Assembly: GCA_017541035.1 (NCBI GenBank)
Contig: JAFXZW010000052.1
Span: forward strand, 94,498 to 158,497
DNA: 64,000 nucleotides
From: Eubacterium sp.
Lineage (GTDB): Bacteria; Bacillota; Clostridia; Lachnospirales; Lachnospiraceae
Reading direction: 5' to 3'
Shown here one piece after another: positions 18,166 to 26,001 of the stretch. Positions within the stretch are counted from its first letter, which is position 1, and the number at the start of each line of letters is the position of its first letter. The notes under the pieces are model-generated. The model had not been told where the DNA came from. It did not search any database and saw only the letters and a program-made list of their open reading frames with translations. Position numbers and translations under genes: made by a program.

Positions 18166-18885
18166 CTAAAGCTTCCATTTGATCATCCAGAAAATGAGCA
18201 TATGAAGCGGATAAAATACATAGAAAAACCATTTGTGAAATGGCGCCCTGCTCCCCGTTTTCCCGTTGTAGAGGAATAATACCGGGATGAAGAGAAAAAG
18301 TCCCAGCTGCCACAATTCCCCGTACCAGTGATAATCATTGGCAATGCAGAACGCCGTACTCAGTACCACCATACCGGAGGAAATGGCTATGAAACATCGA
18401 AGCTGCCATTTTCTGTTATCCCGATAAACATAAAAAGCCAGTACGAAAAGCGGCCCGAATATTCCCCAATCCCCAAGGGTGGACGCTCCGATGGCCGCTC
18501 CAACCAGCAGCCAACGCAGATTCGAATCTGCAAAACGTTCATACAGACAAAGCATTACGAATGAGCAGAACAACGTGTAGATCACGTTCAGATCTATAGT
18601 AAGTAGCGTATCCTTATGCATCAGCGCATAGGGTGCCTGAGACAACAGGGCAAAGATGAAAAGCCGGATCCCGTACTTTTTCCGTGAGGAGGTATAATAA
18701 AATCCTTCTGCCAGAAAAAGACACATGACAGGTGCTGTAAGCCGCCCGATCACCCGGCACAGAATTCCCGGAACAGTGGTGATGGGAATGAACATCATTC
18801 CTACATGATCGATCACCATGGCCAAAATAGCCAGATACTTAAGAAGAGTTCGGTTCCAGATTGTATTATTTGGATACTCCTCCAT
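18166..18885 (-). CDS. TraX-family membrane protein
   Basis: A 239-residue polytopic membrane protein of the TraX family, named for the F-pilin acetyltransferase and widespread in Firmicute chromosomes with unknown substrate. Visible landmarks are LLKYLAILAMVIDHVGMMF at the start, FAWLSQ-like LLSQAPYAL, and the typical end FYVFYPLHMLIFWMIK. The start at 18885 (MEEYPNN) was chosen because AAGGGAGAA precedes it and the mapped promoter lies between it and an upstream in-frame ATG at 19014. First gene of a probable TraX-Ldh-sensor/EAL operon. Confidence 0.85.
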   Translation of the reverse strand: MEEYPNNTIWNRTLLKYLAILAMVIDHVGMMFIPITTVPGILCRVIGRLTAPVMCLFLAEGFYYTSSRKKYGIRLFIFALLSQAPYALMHKDTLLTIDLNVIYTLFCSFVMLCLYERFADSNLRWLLVGAAIGASTLGDWGIFGPLFVLAFYVYRDNRKWQLRCFIAISSGMVVLSTAFCIANDYHWYGELWQLGLFLFIPVLFLYNGKTGSRAPFHKWFFYVFYPLHMLIFWMIKWKL

Positions 18886-18915
18886 TTCTTCTCCCTTCAG
18901 TCCACAGTTAGTATT

Positions 18916-18944
18916 ATTGTAACAAAAAATAACTGTTCGTTCAA
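18916..18944 (-). promoter_or_regulatory. Promoter of the TraX operon
   Basis: TTGAAC at 18939-18944, 17-bp spacer, TACAAT at 18916-18921 on the minus strand. Confidence 0.75.
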
Positions 18945-18970
18945 GAAAAAAGGAACAATTGCACAAAAAG

Positions 18971-19002
18971 AAAGCCCGGAGAAGGAGATTCTTCCGGACT
19001 TT
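18971..19002 (-). terminator. Terminator of the beta-repeat lipoprotein gene
   Basis: A 13-bp stem with one bulge (AAAGTCCGGA and its partner on the minus strand), followed by a T-rich tract at 18964-18970. Confidence 0.75.
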
Positions 19003-19075
19003 CCATACTCTCACCGTTCACAACCCGGACTATGTTCGGAATAATGGGCTGTGAACATCTGTTTAGCCTGTTTTT

Positions 19076-20644
19076 TTATTCAGATTCTGTTGCTGCTTCC
19101 TCTGTATTTCTTCCGCCACGACCCGGCTTTCCGTTAGAATTTCTTCCTCCCGGGAAATTCCCGTCGAAGGGTTGCTGACCGTCGAAGCCTTTCTGTGGTT
19201 GCTGGCCATCGAAACCTTCCGGTGGTTGCTGGCCATCGGCCCCCTCCGGCATTTCTCCGTTAAATTCACCCGCATCAAAATCGCCTCCGGGGAAACCGTT
19301 CCTGCCAAAGCCTTTCCCGGCTTCCCCATTGTTAAAATCCCGGCCTCCGAATCCGCCGCGGCCTCCCTGGCCGCCGCCTCCAAACTGATTCGATAATGTG
19401 GTTACTTCCTTGCCGTTTTCGATGACAGTCCCTCCGTTGATCGTACCGGTTCCGTCATAGTCAAAGGCTGACTGCCCCGTTATATCCACAGTTCCTCCGT
19501 TTATGGTGATATTTCCGTTGGAATCCACGCCGTCGGTATCTCCCTGACCCATCACGATGGTTGTTGAGCCGCCGTTAATTTCCACTTCGGGAGTGCCGAT
19601 ACTCGTGGACTTTTTCGCTGCATTGATGCCGTCATCGGAAGCCTCGATGCTGATATTTCCTCCGTTGATCCGGATCTTCGTCGCCTCCATTCCTTCCGCA
19701 CCCTTAACGGTCAGATCACCGTTATCGACCTGAAGATACGTGGTGGCGTGTACGCAATCATCCTTCGCATTGATCGTTATTGTCCCACCGCTGATGTAAA
19801 TGTATCCCGTGGTATCATCATCGTCATCCTCTGCATGCAGGCCATCATTGGCTGACTGAATATCGATCGTTCCTCCGGCCACCCGGATGGAATCGTGAGC
19901 TTCCAGCGCAGAGCCGCTGCAATTGATGGTGTATGTACCGCCTGTCACCTTTAGATCATCCTTGGAGGTTACGGCATTGTCTGTAGAATTGATGTTCAGA
20001 CTGCCCTGTCCGTTCAGAACCAGATCCTCCTTGGAGAAGATCACGGCATCCGTATTCGTATCTCCATCCGCTGTAAAGGTGCCCGTTACGGAAAGACTGT
20101 TCTCGCTTCCTTCTGTGGTTGTAATAAATACCTTATCCGCGCTCTTTACGTAGATACAGGGAACCGTATCATTGGTAATGGATACACCGTTCAGCACAAG
20201 CTGGACCTTGTCAGAATCGCCGGCTTCAACATATACCGTAACGCCGGAGGCTGTTCCGGTGATCACATAAATCCCTTCCTTGCTGATCGTTACATTCTGT
20301 CCGTCCGTTACCGTAATCGTCTCTGCTCCCGAGAGATCCGCCGTCTGGGTAAGATCACGTTCGGAGAAAAGATCTGCCGTTTCAAACCAGCTGTTGGAAG
20401 AAACCGATGCTATACTGACCGCCTCCGCGGTGGTATCCTCAGACGAAGCTGTCGTATTGGTATCCTTAGCCGAAGCGATTGTTTCCCCGGCATTGTCCTC
20501 AGACGAAGCTGTTGTTCCGGCCTGTGTCGTAGCCGCAGAGGAATTTTCGGTTGCGTTGGAATTTACCGAAGCGGCTGAGCCGCAGCCCGCCAGTGCCCCT
20601 GATAATATAAGTGCCGTTATGATCATCATTCTTCTCTTTTTCAT
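19076..20644 (-). CDS. Lipoprotein with carbohydrate-binding-type beta repeats
   Basis: A 522-residue surface lipoprotein. The signal ends in a lipobox, LSGALAGC (Cys 21). A Ser/Thr/Asp-rich spacer (about 25-90) with repeated TASSEDN-type units follows. Residues 105-400 are beta repeats of the kind annotated as carbohydrate-binding domain DUF4353 (SISNDTVPCIYVKSADKVF-like strands, AVTSKDDLKVTGGTYTINC, NDGLHAEDDDDDTT). The C-terminal 110 residues are Gly-rich, then carry FDGQQP repeats ending in a basic/Gly tail. It is probably exposed at the cell surface. Its solenoid resembles the C-terminal part of the sensor/EAL protein 2 kb away. Confidence 0.82.
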   Translation of the reverse strand: MKKRRMMIITALILSGALAGCGSAASVNSNATENSSAATTQAGTTASSEDNAGETIASAKDTNTTASSEDTTAEAVSIASVSSNSWFETADLFSERDLTQTADLSGAETITVTDGQNVTISKEGIYVITGTASGVTVYVEAGDSDKVQLVLNGVSITNDTVPCIYVKSADKVFITTTEGSENSLSVTGTFTADGDTNTDAVIFSKEDLVLNGQGSLNINSTDNAVTSKDDLKVTGGTYTINCSGSALEAHDSIRVAGGTIDIQSANDGLHAEDDDDDTTGYIYISGGTITINAKDDCVHATTYLQVDNGDLTVKGAEGMEATKIRINGGNISIEASDDGINAAKKSTSIGTPEVEINGGSTTIVMGQGDTDGVDSNGNITINGGTVDITGQSAFDYDGTGTINGGTVIENGKEVTTLSNQFGGGGQGGRGGFGGRDFNNGEAGKGFGRNGFPGGDFDAGEFNGEMPEGADGQQPPEGFDGQQPQKGFDGQQPFDGNFPGGRNSNGKPGRGGRNTEEAATESE

Positions 20645-20697
20645 AATTCATTCCTCCCTTCTCCTTTTTTCAGGAGCCTGTATTTCAGGTTTTTTTC

Positions 20698-20725
20698 TTT
20701 GTATGCGTGTACTTTAACCTGTCAA
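20698..20725 (-). promoter_or_regulatory. Promoter of the lipoprotein gene
   Basis: Consensus TTGACA at 20720-20725, 16-bp spacer, TACAAA at 20698-20703 on the minus strand. Confidence 0.6.
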
Positions 20726-20773
20726 CCTTAAAGAAGTCTGAAATATATAAAATTTTTTCAAATAAAGTTCAAA

Positions 20774-20827
20774 AGACCGCAATCCCCGAAATCCCGGTTA
20801 AATGCGGGAGCTTTCGTTCTGCGGTCT
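20774..20827 (-). terminator. Terminator of the GGDEF gene
   Basis: AGACCGCA pairs with TGCGGTCT around a 38-nt region that itself contains CCCG/CGGG pairing, followed on the minus strand by TTTTG. It sits 25 bp after the stop codon. Confidence 0.7.
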
Positions 20828-20851
20828 GAGATAAGTATATTTCAGTTTCTG

Positions 20852-22477
20852 TCATTCGGCTTTTTCCTTTGCATTCCGCTTCTCCATTTCGGAATACAGC
20901 AAAAATGCGCTTTTTTCATGGGTATGCTTGATGGCATACAGAGCCTGGTCCGCTTTACGGAAGAGAATATCCAGATCCATGGTATCCATCGGATACAGGG
21001 CCACACCGATGCTGGCCGAGATACGGAAGGTCTGCTCCTGCTCGCCCTTTTCACCGCTGATCACATGAGCTTCAATCGGTTCATCCATCCGTTCACAGAT
21101 CAGACGACCCACATTTTCTACCGCAGCGGAAGTGGACGCATTCCGGAAGATCACCAGGAATTCGTCTCCACCCACCCGGATAGCCGTAAGACGATCCTGA
21201 CCCAGATGGTTCAGCCGGTGGCCAACTTCCTTCAGAACCACGTCACCCATCTCATGTCCGTAATTGTCATTGATGGGCTTGAAGTAATTCAGATCCAGTG
21301 AATAAACAGCGATGGGATAATTCTCTGCCTGCTTCACCAGTTCTTCCACATAGCCGATACCGTACCGGCGGTTGAACAGCCCTGTCAGAACATCCGTATT
21401 GGATATTTTTTCCAGATGAAGATTCATTTCCCGCAGTTCCCGGGTCTTTTCTTCCACCATTTGCTCCAGCCGTTCATTTTCATTCTTCTGCTGGAGCAGC
21501 AGCTCCTCGGACAGTACATTTGTCTGAACGGTTTTACACATGATGACATAGCCCATCGTGATGGCAAAAACAAAGAAAACATCCTGTTCCTTAAAGAATC
21601 CCACGATGTAAAGAATCGCCGCTGTCGCCAGGATCAGTATCGCATTTATCCAATAGATTGCCCGGAAACGCCGATGTAAATAGCTGTCAGCATTATCCAC
21701 CTGAGACACCATTTCACGGTCAATATCCTTCAGCTTTCCATAGGACAGTGATGCCGAATAGATCATTATAAAGAGCATATACAGAATATCGATATAGGCA
21801 TCTTCCGATTCACTTCCGAGAAGGAGCTTCAGCGTAAAACGGATCTCGAAAACGTTATGGAAGGACATAGCTCCAAGGAAAAAATAAAAGGGAAGAGTAT
21901 GGCCTTTTATTCCTGTCTTAATAAGAATGACCACAATCAGGATCAACAGGAATATCGTTGCAAAGAAATAAAGGAGTGTATTAACAGTTTCAAAATTGAT
22001 CCTGTAATCCGGATTGCGGTTCTGCAGCCACCGTTGAAAGATAACAAAGGCGATCGTAGTCAGGACAAAGGTATCCACCAGCACTACCTGAAAATCGTTC
22101 CTCCGGAAGCTGATCTTCAGGTAGGAAACCAGTCCGCCGATGTAGAAATAATCCGGAATGAGATACAGGTTATCGGAGATAATCGAGATCACTTCATTTT
22201 CCGGGAGCATATACTGCTCTAAGATCCAGAAAAGATCTGCGATAAACCAGATGAAGATGCCGATCATCACCCATTTTGCGGCATACCAGTATTTTCCCAT
22301 ATTTTCACGGGAAATGTACATCAGAAAAGCTGCGGTAAAAGATATTACGGGGGAGGAAAGATTGTAGACGATATCAGCTTTGAGAAGTGTTGAAACGGCA
22401 TAGACAACCCAAAAAAGGGCCATGATCGCCCCGACAATATATCGGATTTTGTTTTGGCGCTGGTCACTATAGGTCAT
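20852..22477 (-). CDS. Membrane diguanylate cyclase (GGDEF)
   Basis: A 541-residue protein that should make c-di-GMP. About ten hydrophobic segments occupy residues 10-320, then a coiled coil (QQKNENERLEQMVEEKTREL) leads into the GGDEF domain. The active loop is RVGGDEFLVIF, the metal-binding stretch SLDLNYFKPINDNYGH, and the entry motif GLFNRRYG, so catalysis is expected. The inhibitory RxxD site normally five residues before GGDEF is absent (QDRL instead), so product inhibition at that site is unlikely. A TATAAT at 22509-22514 and a G-rich ribosome site precede the ATG. Confidence 0.92.
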   Translation of the reverse strand: MTYSDQRQNKIRYIVGAIMALFWVVYAVSTLLKADIVYNLSSPVISFTAAFLMYISRENMGKYWYAAKWVMIGIFIWFIADLFWILEQYMLPENEVISIISDNLYLIPDYFYIGGLVSYLKISFRRNDFQVVLVDTFVLTTIAFVIFQRWLQNRNPDYRINFETVNTLLYFFATIFLLILIVVILIKTGIKGHTLPFYFFLGAMSFHNVFEIRFTLKLLLGSESEDAYIDILYMLFIMIYSASLSYGKLKDIDREMVSQVDNADSYLHRRFRAIYWINAILILATAAILYIVGFFKEQDVFFVFAITMGYVIMCKTVQTNVLSEELLLQQKNENERLEQMVEEKTRELREMNLHLEKISNTDVLTGLFNRRYGIGYVEELVKQAENYPIAVYSLDLNYFKPINDNYGHEMGDVVLKEVGHRLNHLGQDRLTAIRVGGDEFLVIFRNASTSAAVENVGRLICERMDEPIEAHVISGEKGEQEQTFRISASIGVALYPMDTMDLDILFRKADQALYAIKHTHEKSAFLLYSEMEKRNAKEKAE

Positions 22478-22550
22478 ACCGGTATCCCCCCGTTATTGGT
22501 ACAGGTTTATTATAACATAAAGAAAGGGGGATTGTATATTAGAATATGGG

Positions 22551-22901
22551 GGCGCATCCGTTGCGCCACTTCGGTTTTCTGTTTTTCGGTCCAGCGGGCG
22601 AGTCGGAGGCGCATCTCCGGATGCTTCGCATCCGTTGCGCACTTCGGTTTTCTGTTTTTCGGTCCGGCGGGCGAGTTGGGGGCGCATCTCCGGATGCTTC
22701 GCATCCGTTGCGCCCCTCGTTTTTCTATTTTTCGGTCCGGAGAACAGGGGGCGCATCTCCGGATGCTTCGCATCCGTCGATGTCGCGCCCCTCGGCGCAT
22801 ACATGTGCCTTCGGCACATGCGCACCCACCCCCGCAGGCCATAGCTTCGTGCAAGCACGGCTGTGGCCTGTGGGGGTGGGCTGCACATGCTTCGCATGTG
22901 C
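22551..22901. repeat. Tandem array of GC-rich stem-loops with TTC loops
   Basis: Units beginning GGCGCATCTCCGGATG start at 22608, 22681 and 22750, with a shortened copy at 22551; spacing is 69-73 bp (57 for the short one). Each full unit folds as GGGCGCA-CGGATGC-TTC-GCATCCG-TGCGCCC. Further hairpins with the same TTC loop lie at 22802-22820 (CATGTGCC/GGCACATG) and 22883-22901 (GCACATGC/GCATGTGC). Between them a 21-bp near-perfect stem spans 22825-22845 and 22860-22880. Long frames open here on both strands only because stops are rare in this sequence. It fills most of the 700-bp gap between the GGDEF and DHH genes. Confidence 0.85.
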
Positions 22902-22924
22902 GTGCCTCGGGGGAACGCGCAAAA

Positions 22925-22957
22925 AAAATGATCCTCTGCAGCAGGGAGGATCATTTT
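22925..22957 (-). terminator. Terminator-like hairpin without an obvious gene
   Basis: AAAATGATCCTC pairs perfectly with its complement at 22946-22957, and on the minus strand eight T follow. No minus-strand coding sequence lies upstream, so it may end a short transcript starting near 23000-23130 or be part of the neighbouring repeat cluster. Confidence 0.6.
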
Positions 22958-23105
22958 CCTTTGCACGTGATAAATCGCGGCAAAAATGATTTACACGGAA
23001 AGGATACCATATGCCACAGGACAAAAATCGGACACTTTTTGAAAATATAAGACAGAAGCCCTGAGTTCTGAAGCTGCAATACGCAGAAAAAAATGCGTTC
23101 CGATA

Positions 23106-23134
23106 TTGTAAAGTGAGAGAAAAATCGTTATAAT
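23106..23134 (+). promoter_or_regulatory. Promoter of the DHH phosphoesterase gene
   Basis: TTGTAA at 23106-23111, 17-bp spacer, perfect TATAAT at 23129-23134. Transcription would start near 23141, so the in-frame ATG at 23138 cannot be the start codon. Confidence 0.8.
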
Positions 23135-23185
23135 CGAATGTATGAAGTTCATTCAGTTCTATTCTGTTGCATAAAGGGGTGCCGC

Positions 23186-24121
23186 ATGAAGAAAAGATTG
23201 GTTACAAGAAGTGATTTTGACGGTTTGGTCTGTGCAATGCTTCTGAAGGAAATGGATCTGATCGATGAGATCAAATTCGTTCATCCGAAGGATGTGCAGG
23301 ACGGAAAGATCGATATCACGGAGAATGATATCACAACCAACCTGCCCTTTGATCCGAGGGTTGGTCTGGCTTTTGACCACCATGAAAGCGAGCTTCTCCG
23401 GAATAAGGTGGAGGATTATCGCGGTAAGTACATTATCGACGGAGATGCGCGTTCTGCTGCGCGTGTGGTTTATGATTACTACGGTGGAAAGGATCGTTTT
23501 ACCCGGGTTTCCGATGAGATCATGTGGGCCGTTGATAAGGGAGACAGTGCGGATTTCACGGTTGATGAGATTCTGAATCCCACAGGCTGGGTACTTATGA
23601 ACTTCCTGATGGATGCGCGTACCGGCCTTGGACGTTTCCATGATTTCCGGATCTCCAATTATGAGCTGATGATGCAGCTTATTGATTTCTGTGTGGATCA
23701 CAGCATTGATCAGGTACTGGAGCTTCCGGACGTAAAAGAGCGCGTGGAAATGTACTTCTCCCAGCAGGAGCTTTTCAAGGCCCAGTTACAGAAGGTTACC
23801 ACGATTCATGACAAGGTGGCTCTGATCGATCTTCGGAATGAAGATCCGATTTATACAGGAAACCGTTTTATGGTTTACGCCATGTGGCCGGAGACAGAGC
23901 TGTCCGTGCATGTGGCTTGGGGCTTCCGAAAGCAGAATACAGCAGTTATGATCGGAAAATCCATTGTGAACCGTGCTTCGAAGTTCAATATCGGTGAACT
24001 GTGCCTGTCCTATGGCGGCGGCGGACACGCAAATGCCGGTACCTGCCAGCTTGACAATGACCGGATCGATACCGAACTGCCCATCATTTTGGACAAACTG
24101 AACGGTCTGCGCCCGGTCTAG
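23186..24121 (+). CDS. DHH-family phosphoesterase
   Basis: A 311-residue member of the DHH superfamily of metal-dependent phosphoesterases (nanoRNases, exopolyphosphatase-like and cyclic dinucleotide hydrolases). Visible motifs are TRSDFDGLVCA (motif I), AFDHHES (DHH motif) and the DHHA1-type SYGGGGHANAGTCQL near the end. No membrane or PAS domain is present, unlike GdpP. The exact substrate is open; hydrolysis of pGpG, which the nearby EAL proteins would release, is possible but only inference. The start at 23186 (MKKRLVTRSD) has AAAGGGG upstream and fits the promoter. Confidence 0.87.
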   Translation: MKKRLVTRSDFDGLVCAMLLKEMDLIDEIKFVHPKDVQDGKIDITENDITTNLPFDPRVGLAFDHHESELLRNKVEDYRGKYIIDGDARSAARVVYDYYGGKDRFTRVSDEIMWAVDKGDSADFTVDEILNPTGWVLMNFLMDARTGLGRFHDFRISNYELMMQLIDFCVDHSIDQVLELPDVKERVEMYFSQQELFKAQLQKVTTIHDKVALIDLRNEDPIYTGNRFMVYAMWPETELSVHVAWGFRKQNTAVMIGKSIVNRASKFNIGELCLSYGGGGHANAGTCQLDNDRIDTELPIILDKLNGLRPV

Positions 24122-24154
24122 ATACTAAGCATAAAAGAAGTGAATAATAACCGG

Positions 24155-24188
24155 AAAAAAAGGCGTGCCCTGAAGGCACGCCTTTTTT
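24155..24188. terminator. Bidirectional terminator
   Basis: AAAAAAAGGCGTGCC, loop CTGAA, then the complement ending in six T. It serves the plus-strand DHH gene and the minus-strand EAL gene that converge here. Confidence 0.9.
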
Positions 24189-24259
24189 ATCCGGAGCTAT
24201 TTAATGCTCCCGCATCCGCCATATGCTTCCGCTCCACGCTTCTGCTTTCAGCTTCCGCT

Positions 24260-25468
24260 TTACACCTCTCCCGGCTCCCATTTTCCCAGTACATCACAGA
24301 GACTAACCGCAAGAATGTCATTCACGAAGGGACTCTTCACGAAGATATTCGTGATATTTACCTTCTGATACTTACCATCCTCGCCAAGCTGGCGGATCAT
24401 GACATCAATGCTCTTTTCGCCGCGCTCATACGCTTCGATCTGTTTCTTTACACTGAATGTCTCCAGGTACTTTTCCCTGTCATCCGGATGGATGGCGGAG
24501 AGACTGTTCGTGATCCGTTCCTCCAGAGAACTGGTAACCGGAAATGTATTCGACTCCAGCTCATCATGCCGGGTTACATAGTAACTGTTCCGGGACAGAT
24601 TCATGTAAGTAACGGTAGGATACTTTACGAAAAAGGCATCCACAAGAAGAGCGGCCGCCGAAGCAGGCGCCTGGGTTACCAGTATATCCTCCGGCTCCAT
24701 CTCCGTCTGTATCTCCTTATACCGTGCAATAAAGATATCCGCCGGCATAGGCTCATCATACAGATACCCCTGAACGACCTTACATCCGCTGGTCCGAAGG
24801 AAATTCAGCTGTTCCTCAGTCTCGATACCTTCCGCAACCGTATTCAGATTCATGCGGTTAGCGATGTTGAAGATACTCTCCAGCACGATCCGGTCAACTG
24901 CATTATTGTGCTTTTCATCAAAAAGAGAACGGTCGATCTTGATGACATCGATGGTAAGATCAGACAGAAATCCCAGTGTGGTAAAGCCCTGACCCACATC
25001 ATCCAGCGCCACGCGGAAATCCTCCTTCCGGATGTCGCCAAGCATATACTGAATCTCTTCCGGGTTCTCCATCAGTGACGACTCGGCCACTTCAATAATG
25101 ATCAGCTTATGAGGGATATTGTACGAATCCACCAGTTCCCTCAAACGACTGACGGTATCACCCTCATAAATGTGCCGTCCCGAGAAGTTGATGGAAATGG
25201 GGATCTTCGGTACATTTTCCTCATCCAGACGGTTCAGGAATTCGCAGGCTTCGCGAACCATGTACCAGTCCAAATCAAGAATATCATCCGTCATCTCCAT
25301 CTCCGGAATAAAATATCCGGGAAGGATCAGCTTACCTGTCTCATCAATCCAACGAGCCAGGATCTCTGCCGACCAGGGTCTTCCTGTCAATGCATCATAC
25401 TGCGGCTGAAAAAACGGGACAAATTCCCTTTTCTCCATCGCCTCTCTTGCTTCCTCTACTACGCCCAT
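24260..25468 (-). CDS. EAL-domain protein with C-terminal PAS-like domain
   Basis: A 402-residue cytosolic protein. The EAL domain occupies about 12-255: AEILARW, SINFSG, IIEVAESS, ALDDVGQGF, KIDRS, AEGIETEEQ and VQGYLYDEP. Most metal- and substrate-binding residues are kept, but the usual DDFGTG loop reads DDVGQG, which may lower activity. Residues 275-400 resemble a PAS fold (YMNLSRNSYYVTRHDE, IHPDDREKYLETF). The domain order, EAL before PAS, is the reverse of the common arrangement. It is either a c-di-GMP phosphodiesterase or a c-di-GMP sensor. AGAGG precedes the ATG. Confidence 0.87.
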   Translation of the reverse strand: MGVVEEAREAMEKREFVPFFQPQYDALTGRPWSAEILARWIDETGKLILPGYFIPEMEMTDDILDLDWYMVREACEFLNRLDEENVPKIPISINFSGRHIYEGDTVSRLRELVDSYNIPHKLIIIEVAESSLMENPEEIQYMLGDIRKEDFRVALDDVGQGFTTLGFLSDLTIDVIKIDRSLFDEKHNNAVDRIVLESIFNIANRMNLNTVAEGIETEEQLNFLRTSGCKVVQGYLYDEPMPADIFIARYKEIQTEMEPEDILVTQAPASAAALLVDAFFVKYPTVTYMNLSRNSYYVTRHDELESNTFPVTSSLEERITNSLSAIHPDDREKYLETFSVKKQIEAYERGEKSIDVMIRQLGEDGKYQKVNITNIFVKSPFVNDILAVSLCDVLGKWEPGEV

Positions 25469-25530
25469 ATTAACACCTCTGTCTTCCGGATCCTTACTCC
25501 ATCTGGTAACAGGAGTCTGTCAGGTTTATT

Positions 25531-25878
25531 TTACTGGAAATTGTTCGGCTGCTGGGGCTGCTGGGGCTGCTGCTGATATCCCTGAGGCTGTCCGTAGGGC
25601 TGCTGCTGAGTCTGGAAACGCGGCTGAGCCTGCGGCATGGGAACGCCCTGATGACGCATCACCATATCCTGTCCGATCAGGATCGCATACAGGCCACCCG
25701 GAACACACATATAAACACAGGTTTCCATCAGGCCCTGGAAGATCATGTAGGCTACACCTGCTCCCTTGTACTGGGTAGCACCAATGATCGTCGCTACAAT
25801 CCCGAGTATGCCGACAACTGCCGCTGCAATAATCAGGATCTTCTTGATTGTTTCTCTGAGAACTGAACTGTTATTCAT
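25531..25878 (-). CDS. Small membrane protein with Gln/Pro-rich tail
   Basis: A 115-residue protein with two hydrophobic segments (about 14-34, IIAAAVVGILGIVATIIGA; and 43-68) and a C-terminal tail of about 40 residues made mostly of Gln, Pro and Gly (QQQPYGQPQGYQQQPQQ). The family is not recognised. The tail composition is like that of the N-terminus of the BI-1 protein at 37.3 kb. It has its own promoter and an AGGGAGGA ribosome site. Confidence 0.75.
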   Translation of the reverse strand: MNNSSVLRETIKKILIIAAAVVGILGIVATIIGATQYKGAGVAYMIFQGLMETCVYMCVPGGLYAILIGQDMVMRHQGVPMPQAQPRFQTQQQPYGQPQGYQQQPQQPQQPNNFQ

Positions 25879-25924
25879 TTTAATCCTCCCTTTATAAAAA
25901 TGAATGTCAAAAGCTACTCCACAT

Positions 25925-25954
25925 ATTATACTCTAAAACCGGTATAAATGGCAA
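25925..25954 (-). promoter_or_regulatory. Promoter of the small membrane protein gene
   Basis: TTGCCA at 25949-25954, 18-bp spacer, TATAAT at 25925-25930 on the minus strand. Confidence 0.7.
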
Positions 25955-26001
25955 CTGTTTTGGGGGTCTGAAAGCAGAAAAAAACGCCTTACTTTCCCGC
26001 C

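Noticed and set aside
16101-18182. 693-codon plus-strand open frame
   Set aside because: Opposite the sensor/EAL and Ldh genes, both of which have clear family motifs; translation has no domain.
18886-19014. N-terminal extension of TraX
   Set aside because: The extra 43 codons span the promoter and part of the preceding terminator region and read as low-quality sequence.
22454-23050. Several overlapping open frames on both strands in the stem-loop array
   Set aside because: They arise from the GC-rich repeats, have repetitive Cys/Arg/His-rich translations, no ribosome sites and no consistent frame between repeat units.
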